Both the position numbers and the translations under genes were made by a program. The notes under the pieces are model-generated. The model saw nothing but the letters and a program-made list of their open reading frames with translations. It was not told the origin of the DNA and did not search any database. A stretch of DNA of 64,000 nucleotides from CAKZNE01 sp040222435 (GTDB lineage Bacteria; Bacteroidota; Bacteroidia; Flavobacteriales; Schleiferiaceae), in assembly GCA_965212245.1 (NCBI GenBank), contig OZ243107.1:2666001-2730000 (forward strand). The letters run 5' to 3'. This document shows positions 27,215 to 34,924 of the stretch, piece by piece (the stretch's first letter is position 1; every line of letters starts with the position of its first letter).

Positions 27215-27236
27215 TTTACATAAACAGATATGTAAA
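27215..27236. repeat. Inverted repeat TTTACATA-N6-TATGTAAA upstream of the Cys-rich protein gene
   Basis: A perfect 8-bp dyad with a 6-bp spacer lies 47 bp upstream of the start of the gene at 26731-27168 and about 150 bp before the divergent sulfotransferase-like gene. It is a candidate operator. No regulator can be assigned. Confidence 0.5.
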
Positions 27237-27386
27237 TCTAATCTACATAAATTAAGATAATTAATTGCAAAAAAGGTAATTAAAGTTTGAGTCGATAGAG
27301 TTTTGAGTTTTTTTAACGTTAAGACGGAGCTAATCTATTTTGGACTGCCGGGAGATTGCTGTATTTTCCAACCCTAAACCATAGTC

Positions 27387-28115
27387 ATGTTATCCAATAC
27401 CAAATTAGTCCGTACCATAGCTGTTTGGAGTGGTCCCCGAAATGTTTCCACTGCTTTGATGTATTCTTTCCGCCAAAGACAAGATACCGAAGTGCTTGAT
27501 GAGCCATTGTTTGGGCATTTTTTGAAGCATACCGGAGTATGGCGTCCTTCCAGGGATGAGGTCTTGCAAACCATGGAAACAGATGCTGAAATTCTTTTCA
27601 ATAACTTTCACAAATCAGTCAATAAACCTAATTTGTTCCTGAAAAATATGGCCAATCATATAGAGGGGCTTTCATATGAAATTCTGATGAATTATAAGAA
27701 TATAATTCTAATTCGGCATCCCGCCAAGGTATTGAGCAGTTACACCCGCCAGATGGAATCACCTACTGAACTGGACCTGGGTTATAGGCACCAACTACAG
27801 ATTCTGGATTTTTTGACGGAAAAAGGCTTGCCAATTTATGTGTTGGACTCTGATGTAGTATTGGAAAATCCTGAAAGAGCCTTACAGGCATTATGTAAGT
27901 ATCTTGAAATGGACTTCGACCCAGCTATGCTCCGATGGCCCGCGGGGGCTAAGCCAGAGGACGGAATATGGGCTAAGTATTGGTACACTAATGTACATGC
28001 CAGTACTGGTTTTCAAAAGGCCGGTGAAACAAAAAAGTATCAGGTGCCTCCTGATTTAAACAAACTCTTAACGTCCAGCATTGAGCTGTATCACAAAATA
28101 AAACAATATGAGTAA
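27387..28115 (+). CDS. Sulfotransferase-like P-loop protein
   Basis: A 242-residue protein. Its N-terminus, RTIAVWSGPRNVSTALMYSF, is the 5'-phosphosulfate-binding loop of the sulfotransferase fold (S-x-P-R-N-x-S-T type). NIILIRHPAKVLSSYTRQ matches the 3'-phosphate-binding R-x-P...S element. These are the two defining features of PAPS-dependent sulfotransferases. The acceptor is unknown. It overlaps the aminotransferase gene by 8 bp. Some organisms are reported to have sulfotransferase-like and class IV aminotransferase domains together, which suggests they act on one substrate. Confidence 0.75.
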   Translation: MLSNTKLVRTIAVWSGPRNVSTALMYSFRQRQDTEVLDEPLFGHFLKHTGVWRPSRDEVLQTMETDAEILFNNFHKSVNKPNLFLKNMANHIEGLSYEILMNYKNIILIRHPAKVLSSYTRQMESPTELDLGYRHQLQILDFLTEKGLPIYVLDSDVVLENPERALQALCKYLEMDFDPAMLRWPAGAKPEDGIWAKYWYTNVHASTGFQKAGETKKYQVPPDLNKLLTSSIELYHKIKQYE

Positions 28116-29007
28116 ATATAATCTTCCTGATCCTCGCAATGAAAACACTTACGTATATGTAAATGGACTGGTAAAGCGCAATGAAGCAGCTATTTCGCCT
28201 CTGGATAGTGTGGTACAGGGTGGAGATGCCGTTTGGGAAGGCTTGCGGGTATATAAAGGCAGGATATTTCAATTGGAAGAACACCTGGACCGTCTATTTG
28301 CTTCGGCCCATATTCTGTGTTTTGAAAATATACCTTCCCGCAATGAGGTAAAAAAAGCCATTTCAGATACACTACATAAAAACCATATGACGGATGGTGT
28401 ACATATACGCCTGACGCTTACGCGTGGAAGAAAAACCACTAGTGGTATGAATCCTGGTCTTAATACTTTAGGCTGTACTTTAATTGTATTGCCAGAGTAT
28501 AAAGGTTTTGTGTACGGAGATGATGGTTTAAAGCTTGTCACTTCAAGTGTACGGAGAAACCCACCATTTACACTGGATTCTAAGATCCATCATAATAATC
28601 TGCTCAATAATATTCTGGCCAAAATAGAAGGAAACAATGCCGGAGCCGATGACGCCATTATGCTGGACGTGAACGGTTTTATAGCTGAGACTAATGCTAC
28701 CAATATCTTCATAGTTAAAAAAGGGACACTTTATACCCCGCATGGAGAAGCTTGCTTGCCCGGTTTTACGAGGGCTAAGGTGATGGAGCTGGCACAAAAA
28801 AATGACATACCCATGCAGGAGAAAAATATTAGCCTGGCCGAGCTCTACACAGCAGATGAAGCCTTTACTACAGGTACTATGGGTGCTTTAAGCTGGATCA
28901 AATCAGCAGACGGCCGGATTATTGGAAAAGGTGAAAAAGGAGAGATGGTACAAAGCCTGCAGACTTTATACAGTGAAACAGTTGAGAAAGAGGCTGTGGA
29001 GTTTTAA
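28108..29007 (+). CDS. Class IV (branched-chain/D-amino acid type) PLP aminotransferase
   Basis: A 299-residue fold-type IV aminotransferase. The start of the fold is VYVNGLVKRNEAAISPLDSV, then DAVWEGLRVYKGRIFQLEEH. The PLP Lys lies in LDSKIHHNNLLNNILAK. EGFIAETNATNIF-like phosphate-cup residues (VNGFIAETNATNIFIVK) and TTGTMGAL complete the signature. Branched-chain aminotransferase activity is the usual annotation. The coupling with a sulfotransferase-like gene rather than ilv genes leaves the substrate open. It is convergent with the response regulator gene, 8 bp away. Confidence 0.88.
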   Translation: MSKYNLPDPRNENTYVYVNGLVKRNEAAISPLDSVVQGGDAVWEGLRVYKGRIFQLEEHLDRLFASAHILCFENIPSRNEVKKAISDTLHKNHMTDGVHIRLTLTRGRKTTSGMNPGLNTLGCTLIVLPEYKGFVYGDDGLKLVTSSVRRNPPFTLDSKIHHNNLLNNILAKIEGNNAGADDAIMLDVNGFIAETNATNIFIVKKGTLYTPHGEACLPGFTRAKVMELAQKNDIPMQEKNISLAELYTADEAFTTGTMGALSWIKSADGRIIGKGEKGEMVQSLQTLYSETVEKEAVEF

Positions 29008-29015
29008 TGCACTGT

Positions 29016-29696
29016 TTATAAATTATATGCTTCGTCCAGTGTTACCAGTTTGTTCTGGAGAGCATATAAAACCAGTCCTACCCTTGACTTGACATCCAGT
29101 TTTTCAAAAAGCCTTGCCCGGTAGCCATCTATGGTTTTAACGCTCAGGCACATGATATCCGCTACCTCTTTATACGTGTATTCCGAGCAGGCCAGTTCAA
29201 TAAAGCGCAGTTCCTGTTCATTGATCTCTTCCGTCATTCCATTGTGTCCACCAGGACTTTGAATAACACTCACCAGCTTGCCGGCCATGTATTCACTGTG
29301 GTAATAACCTTGAGTGATTACGGAGCTAATCGCTTTTTTAAGTTCCTCTGGTTCAATGTCTTTATTGAGGTAACCGTTGACTCCGGCTTTCAGCATTTTT
29401 ACCAGGGTGATTTCATCATCCATCATGCTTAGGGCCAGGATGGGGATTTTGGGGAATCTTTTCCGGAGCTCGATGGTGGTTTGGTGTCCGTTTAAAACCG
29501 GCATATGAATATCGAGGATGACCAGGCTAAGATCCTGTTCATCCTTATACCAGTTTAAAAGTTCCTGGCCGTTACCAAAATCTTTTACGATTTGGAAAGA
29601 AGGATCAACTTGTTGCACCAGGTTGGCCAGGCCCTGCCTGAAAAGTTGGTGATCATCTACCAGCGCTATTTTAACTTCACGGGTTTTGGTTGACAT
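29016..29696 (-). CDS. NarL/LuxR-type response regulator
   Basis: A 226-residue regulator. The receiver (1-130) has ALVDDHQLFRQG, the phosphoacceptor Asp in LVILDIHMPVLNG, ALSMMDD and NKDIEPEELKK. A LuxR-type helix-turn-helix follows (about 155-215: ELRFIELACSEYTYKEVADI, then MCLSVKTIDGYRARLFEKL). It overlaps its kinase gene by 20 bp. It is probably the output of the four-gene operon running from 31586. Confidence 0.95.
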   Translation of the reverse strand: MSTKTREVKIALVDDHQLFRQGLANLVQQVDPSFQIVKDFGNGQELLNWYKDEQDLSLVILDIHMPVLNGHQTTIELRKRFPKIPILALSMMDDEITLVKMLKAGVNGYLNKDIEPEELKKAISSVITQGYYHSEYMAGKLVSVIQSPGGHNGMTEEINEQELRFIELACSEYTYKEVADIMCLSVKTIDGYRARLFEKLDVKSRVGLVLYALQNKLVTLDEAYNL

Positions 29697-30450
29697 GATT
29701 TGGAAGCGGATAAAGTACCTCTATAAAAGTACCTTTATTTTTGGAACTGTTTATAGCGTATTTGGCACCAATTATTTGGCAACGTTCTCGTATGGTGTTC
29801 AATCCATTGCCAGGATTTTGATCCGTGTCAAAGCCTTTTCCGTCATCCTGAACCCTTAACACCAGTTTTTCTCTCGTAGTTCTCAAATGGACTGAAGCAC
29901 TAACGGCCCCGGAGTGTTTCAGGATATTATTGATCATTTCCTGGAACATACGGTAGAGGAAAAGGGCTATTTCAGGACTCAGAGAAAGGTCTTCTGTTTC
30001 ATCCTGAAATTCTATTTGAATCATGCCGATTGAATTGATCCGTTCCAGGTCTTTCCGGATCATTTCGGAAAGATCAATTTTGTTCAGATCCTGGGCGTAG
30101 AGCTCGTTGGTCAGTTGCCGCATATCCTGTATCAATCGGGAGAGTAAAGCTTTAGATTCGCTTAAATACTGACTTTCACCTTTTAGCTCCGGTTCCAGCA
30201 AGTTCATATTGATCTTAATCAGCGAGGCCACTTGTCCCAGGTTATCGTGCAGGTCGCGGGCTACGCTGTGGAGGGTTTCCTTGCGGATCTCAATTTCACT
30301 TTCCAAAAGGGCCTGCTGAAACTGCTGCCGCTCCAGGCGAAATTTGAGTTGGGCGCGGGAGTAGAGGATGACGAAAAAAATAATGAAGATAACCAGGGCG
30401 GTAACCAGAACAGTACCGGCAATAAGTGGTATGAGGCTATCTTCATTCAT
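29677..30450 (-). CDS. HisKA_3-type sensor histidine kinase with single N-terminal membrane helix
   Basis: A 257-residue kinase of the NarX/DegS/LiaS class. One hydrophobic helix at the N-terminus (LIAGTVLVTALVIFIIFFVILY) is followed by a coiled linker, the HisKA_3 H-box SVARDLHDNLGQVASLIKIN, and HATPase_c with FQEMINNILKHS, QDDGKGFD and NGLNTIRERC. It has no sensor domain of its own. The gene upstream encodes a seven-helix membrane protein and overlaps by 8 bp, so sensing may reside there. It pairs with the LuxR-type regulator. Confidence 0.92.
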   Translation of the reverse strand: MNEDSLIPLIAGTVLVTALVIFIIFFVILYSRAQLKFRLERQQFQQALLESEIEIRKETLHSVARDLHDNLGQVASLIKINMNLLEPELKGESQYLSESKALLSRLIQDMRQLTNELYAQDLNKIDLSEMIRKDLERINSIGMIQIEFQDETEDLSLSPEIALFLYRMFQEMINNILKHSGAVSASVHLRTTREKLVLRVQDDGKGFDTDQNPGNGLNTIRERCQIIGAKYAINSSKNKGTFIEVLYPLPNHVNQNP

Positions 30451-31129
30451 TATAAGCTTGATCTGATCTGGCGGCTATAAAAATAGTAATTAGATAGCCT
30501 GTGTACAGTAGATAATTGGCACCAGACAGTAATTGGTGCGTCCACTCAGGCATCTTGCCTTGTTTTGTTTGAATAACTTCATAAAAGCCTAATATGAAAA
30601 ATGTGATGCTGTAGAAGAAAAGACTGCTTGCTGCAAACCAGAATTTACCCTGTGCCAGAATTGGGGTAGGTATGGGAGAGCGAATCATTTTTAGAAGAAG
30701 TGATAAGGAGAGAATGATTACATGAAAGCTCAGGATTATGGCTCCAATAGATGGAAATACTAATAGTTCTTGGGTTATTGAATAGAAAAAGGAAATAAAG
30801 AAAAGTAATAAAGAAAAGTATAAGATTATTTTTTGCGAAATAGGTTGACTTTGGAAAAAGTAATAAAATATCAAACCAAAGTACAGTAATTGAAGTATTT
30901 GTAAAATGTGAAAAACCGGAAAGTTTGTAGGGAGGTAGTTCTGAATGACTTTACTGGCTATTCCTGCCATGGCTACCAAATAAAGCATTTGGGTAAGCAT
31001 CTTAAACGGTTTTGGAAACTTACTATATTTTGCTAACCCAAAAATTGCTCCGGTACTAATAATACCAATATAAACTAAGAAACCCGGGGACAAAGCTACC
31101 CCGGGTTGTACTAGGCTAACACTAATCAT
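30443..31129 (-). CDS. Seven-helix membrane protein, possible separate sensor for the adjacent kinase
   Basis: A 228-residue protein with about seven hydrophobic helices (SPGFLVYIGIISTGAIFGL; LTQMLYLVAMAGIA; FHILQILQLLYFGLIFYYFF; ILYFSLLLFFISFFYSI; AIILSFHVIILSLSLLL; FWFAASSLFFYSITFFILGF; LLYTGYLITIFIAARS). Short polar loops separate them. No family was recognised. Overlap with the kinase gene by 8 bp suggests a functional pair: a membrane sensor split from its kinase. This is an inference. Confidence 0.7.
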   Translation of the reverse strand: MISVSLVQPGVALSPGFLVYIGIISTGAIFGLAKYSKFPKPFKMLTQMLYLVAMAGIASKVIQNYLPTNFPVFHILQILQLLYFGLIFYYFFQSQPISQKIILYFSLLLFFISFFYSITQELLVFPSIGAIILSFHVIILSLSLLLKMIRSPIPTPILAQGKFWFAASSLFFYSITFFILGFYEVIQTKQGKMPEWTHQLLSGANYLLYTGYLITIFIAARSDQAYNE

Positions 31130-31136
31130 ATTGGCC

Positions 31137-31586
31137 TTAAGGCTTTAAGAATGTGTCTACATAACTTTGTTCTAAAGTTGTATTGCATTTTGTCGGACAT
31201 GGTTCAAATATGTTTCGCAGAGCATTTTTCTGTGTACCATTTTCATCCAGGTATTCAGAAATATACTTATTTTCCTTTACCGGAGCAAGTATGGCAGTTA
31301 GCCTTTTATCTTCCATAGGAATATCATCATCATCCATATCTGTTTTTGATACGGCAAAAAGAATCATAAACTCTTCAGCGCCAATTGCTGACTTTAGTAA
31401 TGCCTGTAAATCACCTTTGGTTACTTTAAGACCTCTCAGAGTGTCTTCCGCCTGGCCAGCTCTTAGTCTTTCAGGATGATTTTGGTAAGCTTGGATCATA
31501 CTTTTTGCACCCTTATTACTAGGGTCTAGATCTTTTAAAGCAATCGGGGCTACAGGTAAGGCTGAGAATTCCATTTTTGCTGCCAT
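31137..31586 (-). CDS. Soluble protein of unknown function, first gene of the kinase operon
   Basis: A 149-residue protein without signal peptide or membrane helix. It has a predicted helical N-terminal half (MIQAYQNHPERLRAGQAEDT; VTKGDLQALLKSAIG) and an EEFMILFAVSKTDMDDDD strand with acidic turn. The C-terminal part has three Cys-containing residues (EPCPTKCNTTLEQ). I recognise no family. It stands 7 bp upstream of the seven-helix protein gene. The arrangement suggests a co-regulated target or ligand-related protein. Confidence 0.6.
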   Translation of the reverse strand: MAAKMEFSALPVAPIALKDLDPSNKGAKSMIQAYQNHPERLRAGQAEDTLRGLKVTKGDLQALLKSAIGAEEFMILFAVSKTDMDDDDIPMEDKRLTAILAPVKENKYISEYLDENGTQKNALRNIFEPCPTKCNTTLEQSYVDTFLKP

Positions 31587-31774
31587 TGTAAATTGTTTTT
31601 GTGATTAATAGTGGAGCTAAACTATCTCAAATACTATCATTATAGAACTTACTTAACTTAATATAGGGATCTTCCTTTTAATCAAAGGTTAAAACCTCTC
31701 TCTTTACCGGATATTTCCTCTGTTTTTACATGGCTCAGTTCTGAAGCTTTGTGACGTGCTAAAAATCTTTTTTT

Positions 31775-32647
31775 ATGAAAACGTCTAAGCTTTTATTTCA
31801 CTTTGGTATCGTTAATTACCCTATTCTTTTAATAGTTACTTTCTGCCTTGTTCAAAGCGGTCAGCTCCTGGCTCAAGGCCGTGTTTCCAGTGTCCACAAA
31901 ATTTTAACTAATCAAGAAAGTGCGTATAAGCCAACCAGTGAAGAAAGAAGCGGCCTGTTATCTTTTAATGAAGTATATATATATGGTGGAGGCGCATTAT
32001 TCGGAGCTCTGACCAGCGAAGATGAGATCGAAGAGAAAAGTTCGGTATCAGGAAGTGTAGGGCTTAATTTGGTTAATAATATGACTGATTTTGGACTTTA
32101 TTTTACCTACAATGCCCGCGAAACGGTAGAGATTAACTCTCTGGCTGATTTTGGGAACTCACTCATGAACCCGAATCTGAGTGGTCATTCTCTAAATCTG
32201 TATCTACGGACTATGCCATTCAAAAGAGAATTCTGGAAGGCATTTGGCTTTAGCGGTCAGATGAAGGTTGCTGACAATTTTTGGAAGACAGATAGTACTA
32301 CCGTTTTAGATGCTTCGCCCTTAACCTTGAGAATTGGATTAACGATCAGCCCTTTTGAGATTTCAACAAATGACACAAATAACAGGCTTGCTATTTATTT
32401 TGATGTTCATTATGCTCATCGGGCAATACTCGGAGATTTTAGCAATGAAGACCGTAGGATAGATGGTTATAACGTGGTAAACAGAGGCTATAATGGTTTT
32501 GAATTTTCCGTTAATGTGAATCTTAATTCAATAAATTTTTATGTCCTTTATTCCCTAAACTCAAAGGGAGATTATAGTATTCCTTCTTTTACCGGAAATC
32601 AGGTGGCTATGGGATTGAATATTACGGGTGATATGATAAAGTTCTAA
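31775..32647 (+). CDS. Probable outer-membrane beta-barrel protein, unknown
   Basis: A 290-residue exported protein. It has an N-terminal signal (about 1-34, NYPILLIVTFCLVQSGQLLA), then alternating beta-strand segments with aromatic ends (VSGSVGLNLVNNMTDFGLYF; SGHSLNLYLRTMPF; RLAIYFDVHYAHRA; GFEFSVNVNLNSINFYVLYS) and a final VAMGLNITGDMIKF. The C-terminal Phe is typical of outer-membrane barrels. It starts 15 bp before the patatin gene on the same strand, so the two probably form an operon. Confidence 0.65.
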   Translation: MKTSKLLFHFGIVNYPILLIVTFCLVQSGQLLAQGRVSSVHKILTNQESAYKPTSEERSGLLSFNEVYIYGGGALFGALTSEDEIEEKSSVSGSVGLNLVNNMTDFGLYFTYNARETVEINSLADFGNSLMNPNLSGHSLNLYLRTMPFKREFWKAFGFSGQMKVADNFWKTDSTTVLDASPLTLRIGLTISPFEISTNDTNNRLAIYFDVHYAHRAILGDFSNEDRRIDGYNVVNRGYNGFEFSVNVNLNSINFYVLYSLNSKGDYSIPSFTGNQVAMGLNITGDMIKF

Positions 32648-32662
32648 TATATACTATTTACA

Positions 32663-34075
32663 ATGAAAAAAATTAACATCCATTTAGTGCTGGGCGGTGC
32701 GGTATCCGCAGGGGCTTATACCGCAGGAGTTTTAGATTATTTAATAACCGCCATTAAAAGATGGAATAACGTTGAAAGTAAGGACTATGAAGTTAAACTG
32801 GCTTCCATGGCCGGTACTTCAGCCGGAGGTATGTGCGGGGCTATTTTATTGAGTGAACTGCACCAAAAATGGCCTGATCAACTTCCAAAATCTGGGATGA
32901 TGTACGAGGCCTGGGTAAAAACTATTGATATAGCACATCTTACCCAAAAGGACGATCTCAGGAAAGGTGAGGAACCAGAGAGCCTTCTTAACGGACGAAT
33001 CATACGGGAACTGGCCAAGAAAGTTTTCAGTGAACCAGGTGCGGCAAACAATACCGATATATGTAATCCTGACCTGCAGGCCACTTTTACGGTAAGCAAT
33101 AGCCGGGGTGTGGTGTATCCCTTTCACTTTTTAAACAAAGCTCCACGCACCTACGCTTTAACCAATCACCGTGATTATGTACAGTTCCGTTTGAATGAGG
33201 GTCGTTTAAAGAATTCCGATTGGCTGTTACTGGCCAATGCTGCTATAGCTACCGGCTCATTCCCCATTGGCTTGCCACCGCAATTAATGTCACGAAACGC
33301 TAAAGAGATGCTAAAAAGCTCAGGCATTTCAAACCCACTCAAGGATATGCCAGACCCTTTTACCTATCTTAGTTTGGATGGTGGTTTGGTGGACAATGAA
33401 CCCCTTGGTCTCATCCGCAAGCATATGAAGGATGTAGAGGGTGAGGAGAATGTTATCATCATGATTGATCCTTTTCCCTTTGATCCTAAAGATTATTCAA
33501 TAGGAGAAAAAGGTTTGGGAGATATGGTTTCGAAAACCATCCGGACCCTGCGCAACCAAGCCCTTTTTAAAACTGAAGAATTGCTTAAAGCGGAAGATAA
33601 GGATGCTTTTTTTATTGCACCCTCCTCGTCCGCAGCTGGCCGTACGAATAAACAGATACAGGTAGCTGGTGGCTCTCTTTTTGCCTTTAGTGGATTTTTA
33701 CACGAAGATTACCGCTCCTACGATTACAAACTGGGCCTGGCTAATTGCGATCAGTTTATTAAGAAACATTTCAAGGTAAATACCCCAGGGTCTTCTGGAG
33801 AAACTTTGATCCTGAACCCTCTTAGTGAGTATGAGTACAATAAAAGGGAGATGAAAACATTTCCAAGCTTATCTAAAGGCAAGTTAGCCACACCCTTAAG
33901 CCAATTATATAGCCGTTTGGGTAGTGTTTTAGATTATTATCTTCGTGAGAACCTGAGAGTACCCGTAATTGGCTTCCTGCTGCGTGGCCTGGGTAAGAAA
34001 AAAGTCATGAAGCGCATTCGGGGGAAAATAGAGAAAGACCTGCAGGATGATGGTTTGTTGAATAAAGTAGGTTAG
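32663..34075 (+). CDS. Patatin-like phospholipase/acyl hydrolase
   Basis: A 470-residue lipid acyl hydrolase. The nucleophile elbow is G51-T-S53-A-G, the catalytic Asp is in D239-G-G, and the oxyanion segment near the N-terminus is LGGAVSAGAYTAG, slightly unlike the usual G-G-G-x-R/K-G. The length is above the roughly 300 of simple bacterial patatins because of a C-terminal extension. In known bacterial immune systems patatins act as membrane-degrading effectors (CapV), but this one has no adjacent cyclase. A 300-bp gap separates it from the TIR operon, so membership of that system is uncertain. Confidence 0.85.
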   Translation: MKKINIHLVLGGAVSAGAYTAGVLDYLITAIKRWNNVESKDYEVKLASMAGTSAGGMCGAILLSELHQKWPDQLPKSGMMYEAWVKTIDIAHLTQKDDLRKGEEPESLLNGRIIRELAKKVFSEPGAANNTDICNPDLQATFTVSNSRGVVYPFHFLNKAPRTYALTNHRDYVQFRLNEGRLKNSDWLLLANAAIATGSFPIGLPPQLMSRNAKEMLKSSGISNPLKDMPDPFTYLSLDGGLVDNEPLGLIRKHMKDVEGEENVIIMIDPFPFDPKDYSIGEKGLGDMVSKTIRTLRNQALFKTEELLKAEDKDAFFIAPSSSAAGRTNKQIQVAGGSLFAFSGFLHEDYRSYDYKLGLANCDQFIKKHFKVNTPGSSGETLILNPLSEYEYNKREMKTFPSLSKGKLATPLSQLYSRLGSVLDYYLRENLRVPVIGFLLRGLGKKKVMKRIRGKIEKDLQDDGLLNKVG

Positions 34076-34375
34076 GTTAAAATTTGGAAGAGGATTATAG
34101 GTTTTCTTGGCGAATAAACAAAACGGATAATAATAGCCAAAAAAGTTAGTATTTCCATTCTGTTTAGCCTTCGTGCCAACCCTTATTAGGTGGGATATTA
34201 CGATGGGGAGTAGGAGATGAGGTTTAATAAAAATATACCAGAGGTATTTGAAGTAGACCGGTAGTTAGTCGCCTTAAACCTTGCATATCCCTAAAAGTAT
34301 GGATAGCTTAAATCCTGTTTTCAAAGGATAGAGATCAGGTTCTTACATTTCATATTTGCTCATATTCTTTACAAC
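34076..34375. other. Intergenic region ahead of the TIR operon
   Basis: 300 bp without a convincing gene. It is AT-rich, with a few short dyads (for example ATCC...GGAT around 34287-34304). CATATTTG at 34352-34359 resembles a -7 element, but no TTTG lies 19 bp upstream. The promoter of the TIR operon is presumably here. I see no terminator behind the patatin gene. Confidence 0.4.
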
Positions 34376-34924
34376 ATGAGCAACTACCCATACGAAATCG
34401 CTATATCCTTTGCCGAGGAAGATAGGAATATTGCCGTAGCTCTGGCCTGCGGCTTTAAGCTTAAGGACATAAAAGCTTATTATTACCCAGATCATAAAGC
34501 GGCTACTTTAGGGAGCAACCTGGCTTCTGAACTCCAACGGATTTACCATGAAAAAGCTCAATATGCTGTCATTGTACTTTCCAAAAACTATCCGAATAAA
34601 ACTTACTGCAAAATAGAAGCAGAGGCTATACTACATAGACTTCAGGGACAAGATAAACGCTATGTGGTAGTGGTAAAGACTGATGATACATTACCGATAG
34701 ATATCGGGTTGCCAAAAGGTTTGTGCTACGAAAAATGGGACTATAATCCTGAAGAAATAGCGGAAGCACTCTTTGACATATTAGGGAAGGAAGAAAAACT
34801 ACCGGAAAAACCACTTTCAGACCAACCGACACAAAATACTCACATCAATTTTAATGGATCCATCAATGCAAGAGATGTAATTGGTCAACAAACTAACTAC
34901 TGGGACAAAGATGAGCGCGGATAA
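34376..34924 (+). CDS. TIR-domain protein with C-terminal putative amyloid-like signalling motif
   Basis: A 182-residue protein. Residues 5-138 are a TIR domain: YEIAISFAEEDRNIAVALA (strand A and box 1), IKAYYYPDHKAATLGSNLAS, then YAVIVLSKNYPNKTYCKIEA, in which E81 aligns with the catalytic Glu of NAD-cleaving TIRs (Y replaces the usual W four to five residues before it). After a Pro-rich linker (140-154), residues 157-175 carry the INFNGS...ARDVIGQQ motif, repeated twice in the next protein. It probably acts as an NADase or cyclic ADP-ribose-making effector, recruited through this motif. It is first gene of a five-gene operon, and the next gene overlaps by 14 bp. Confidence 0.85.
   Translation: MSNYPYEIAISFAEEDRNIAVALACGFKLKDIKAYYYPDHKAATLGSNLASELQRIYHEKAQYAVIVLSKNYPNKTYCKIEAEAILHRLQGQDKRYVVVVKTDDTLPIDIGLPKGLCYEKWDYNPEEIAEALFDILGKEEKLPEKPLSDQPTQNTHINFNGSINARDVIGQQTNYWDKDERG
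34844..34900 (+). repeat. Shared 19-residue motif, copy in the TIR protein
   Basis: Encodes INFNGSINARDVIGQQTNY at the TIR C-terminus. It aligns without gaps to the two copies at 35289-35345 and 35361-35417. Consensus: [IF]-N-[FIV]-[ND]-[NG]-[PS]-x2-[GA]-R-D-[VL]-[IV]-[GA]-x-Q-[TN]-[NS]-[YF]. Confidence 0.8.
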
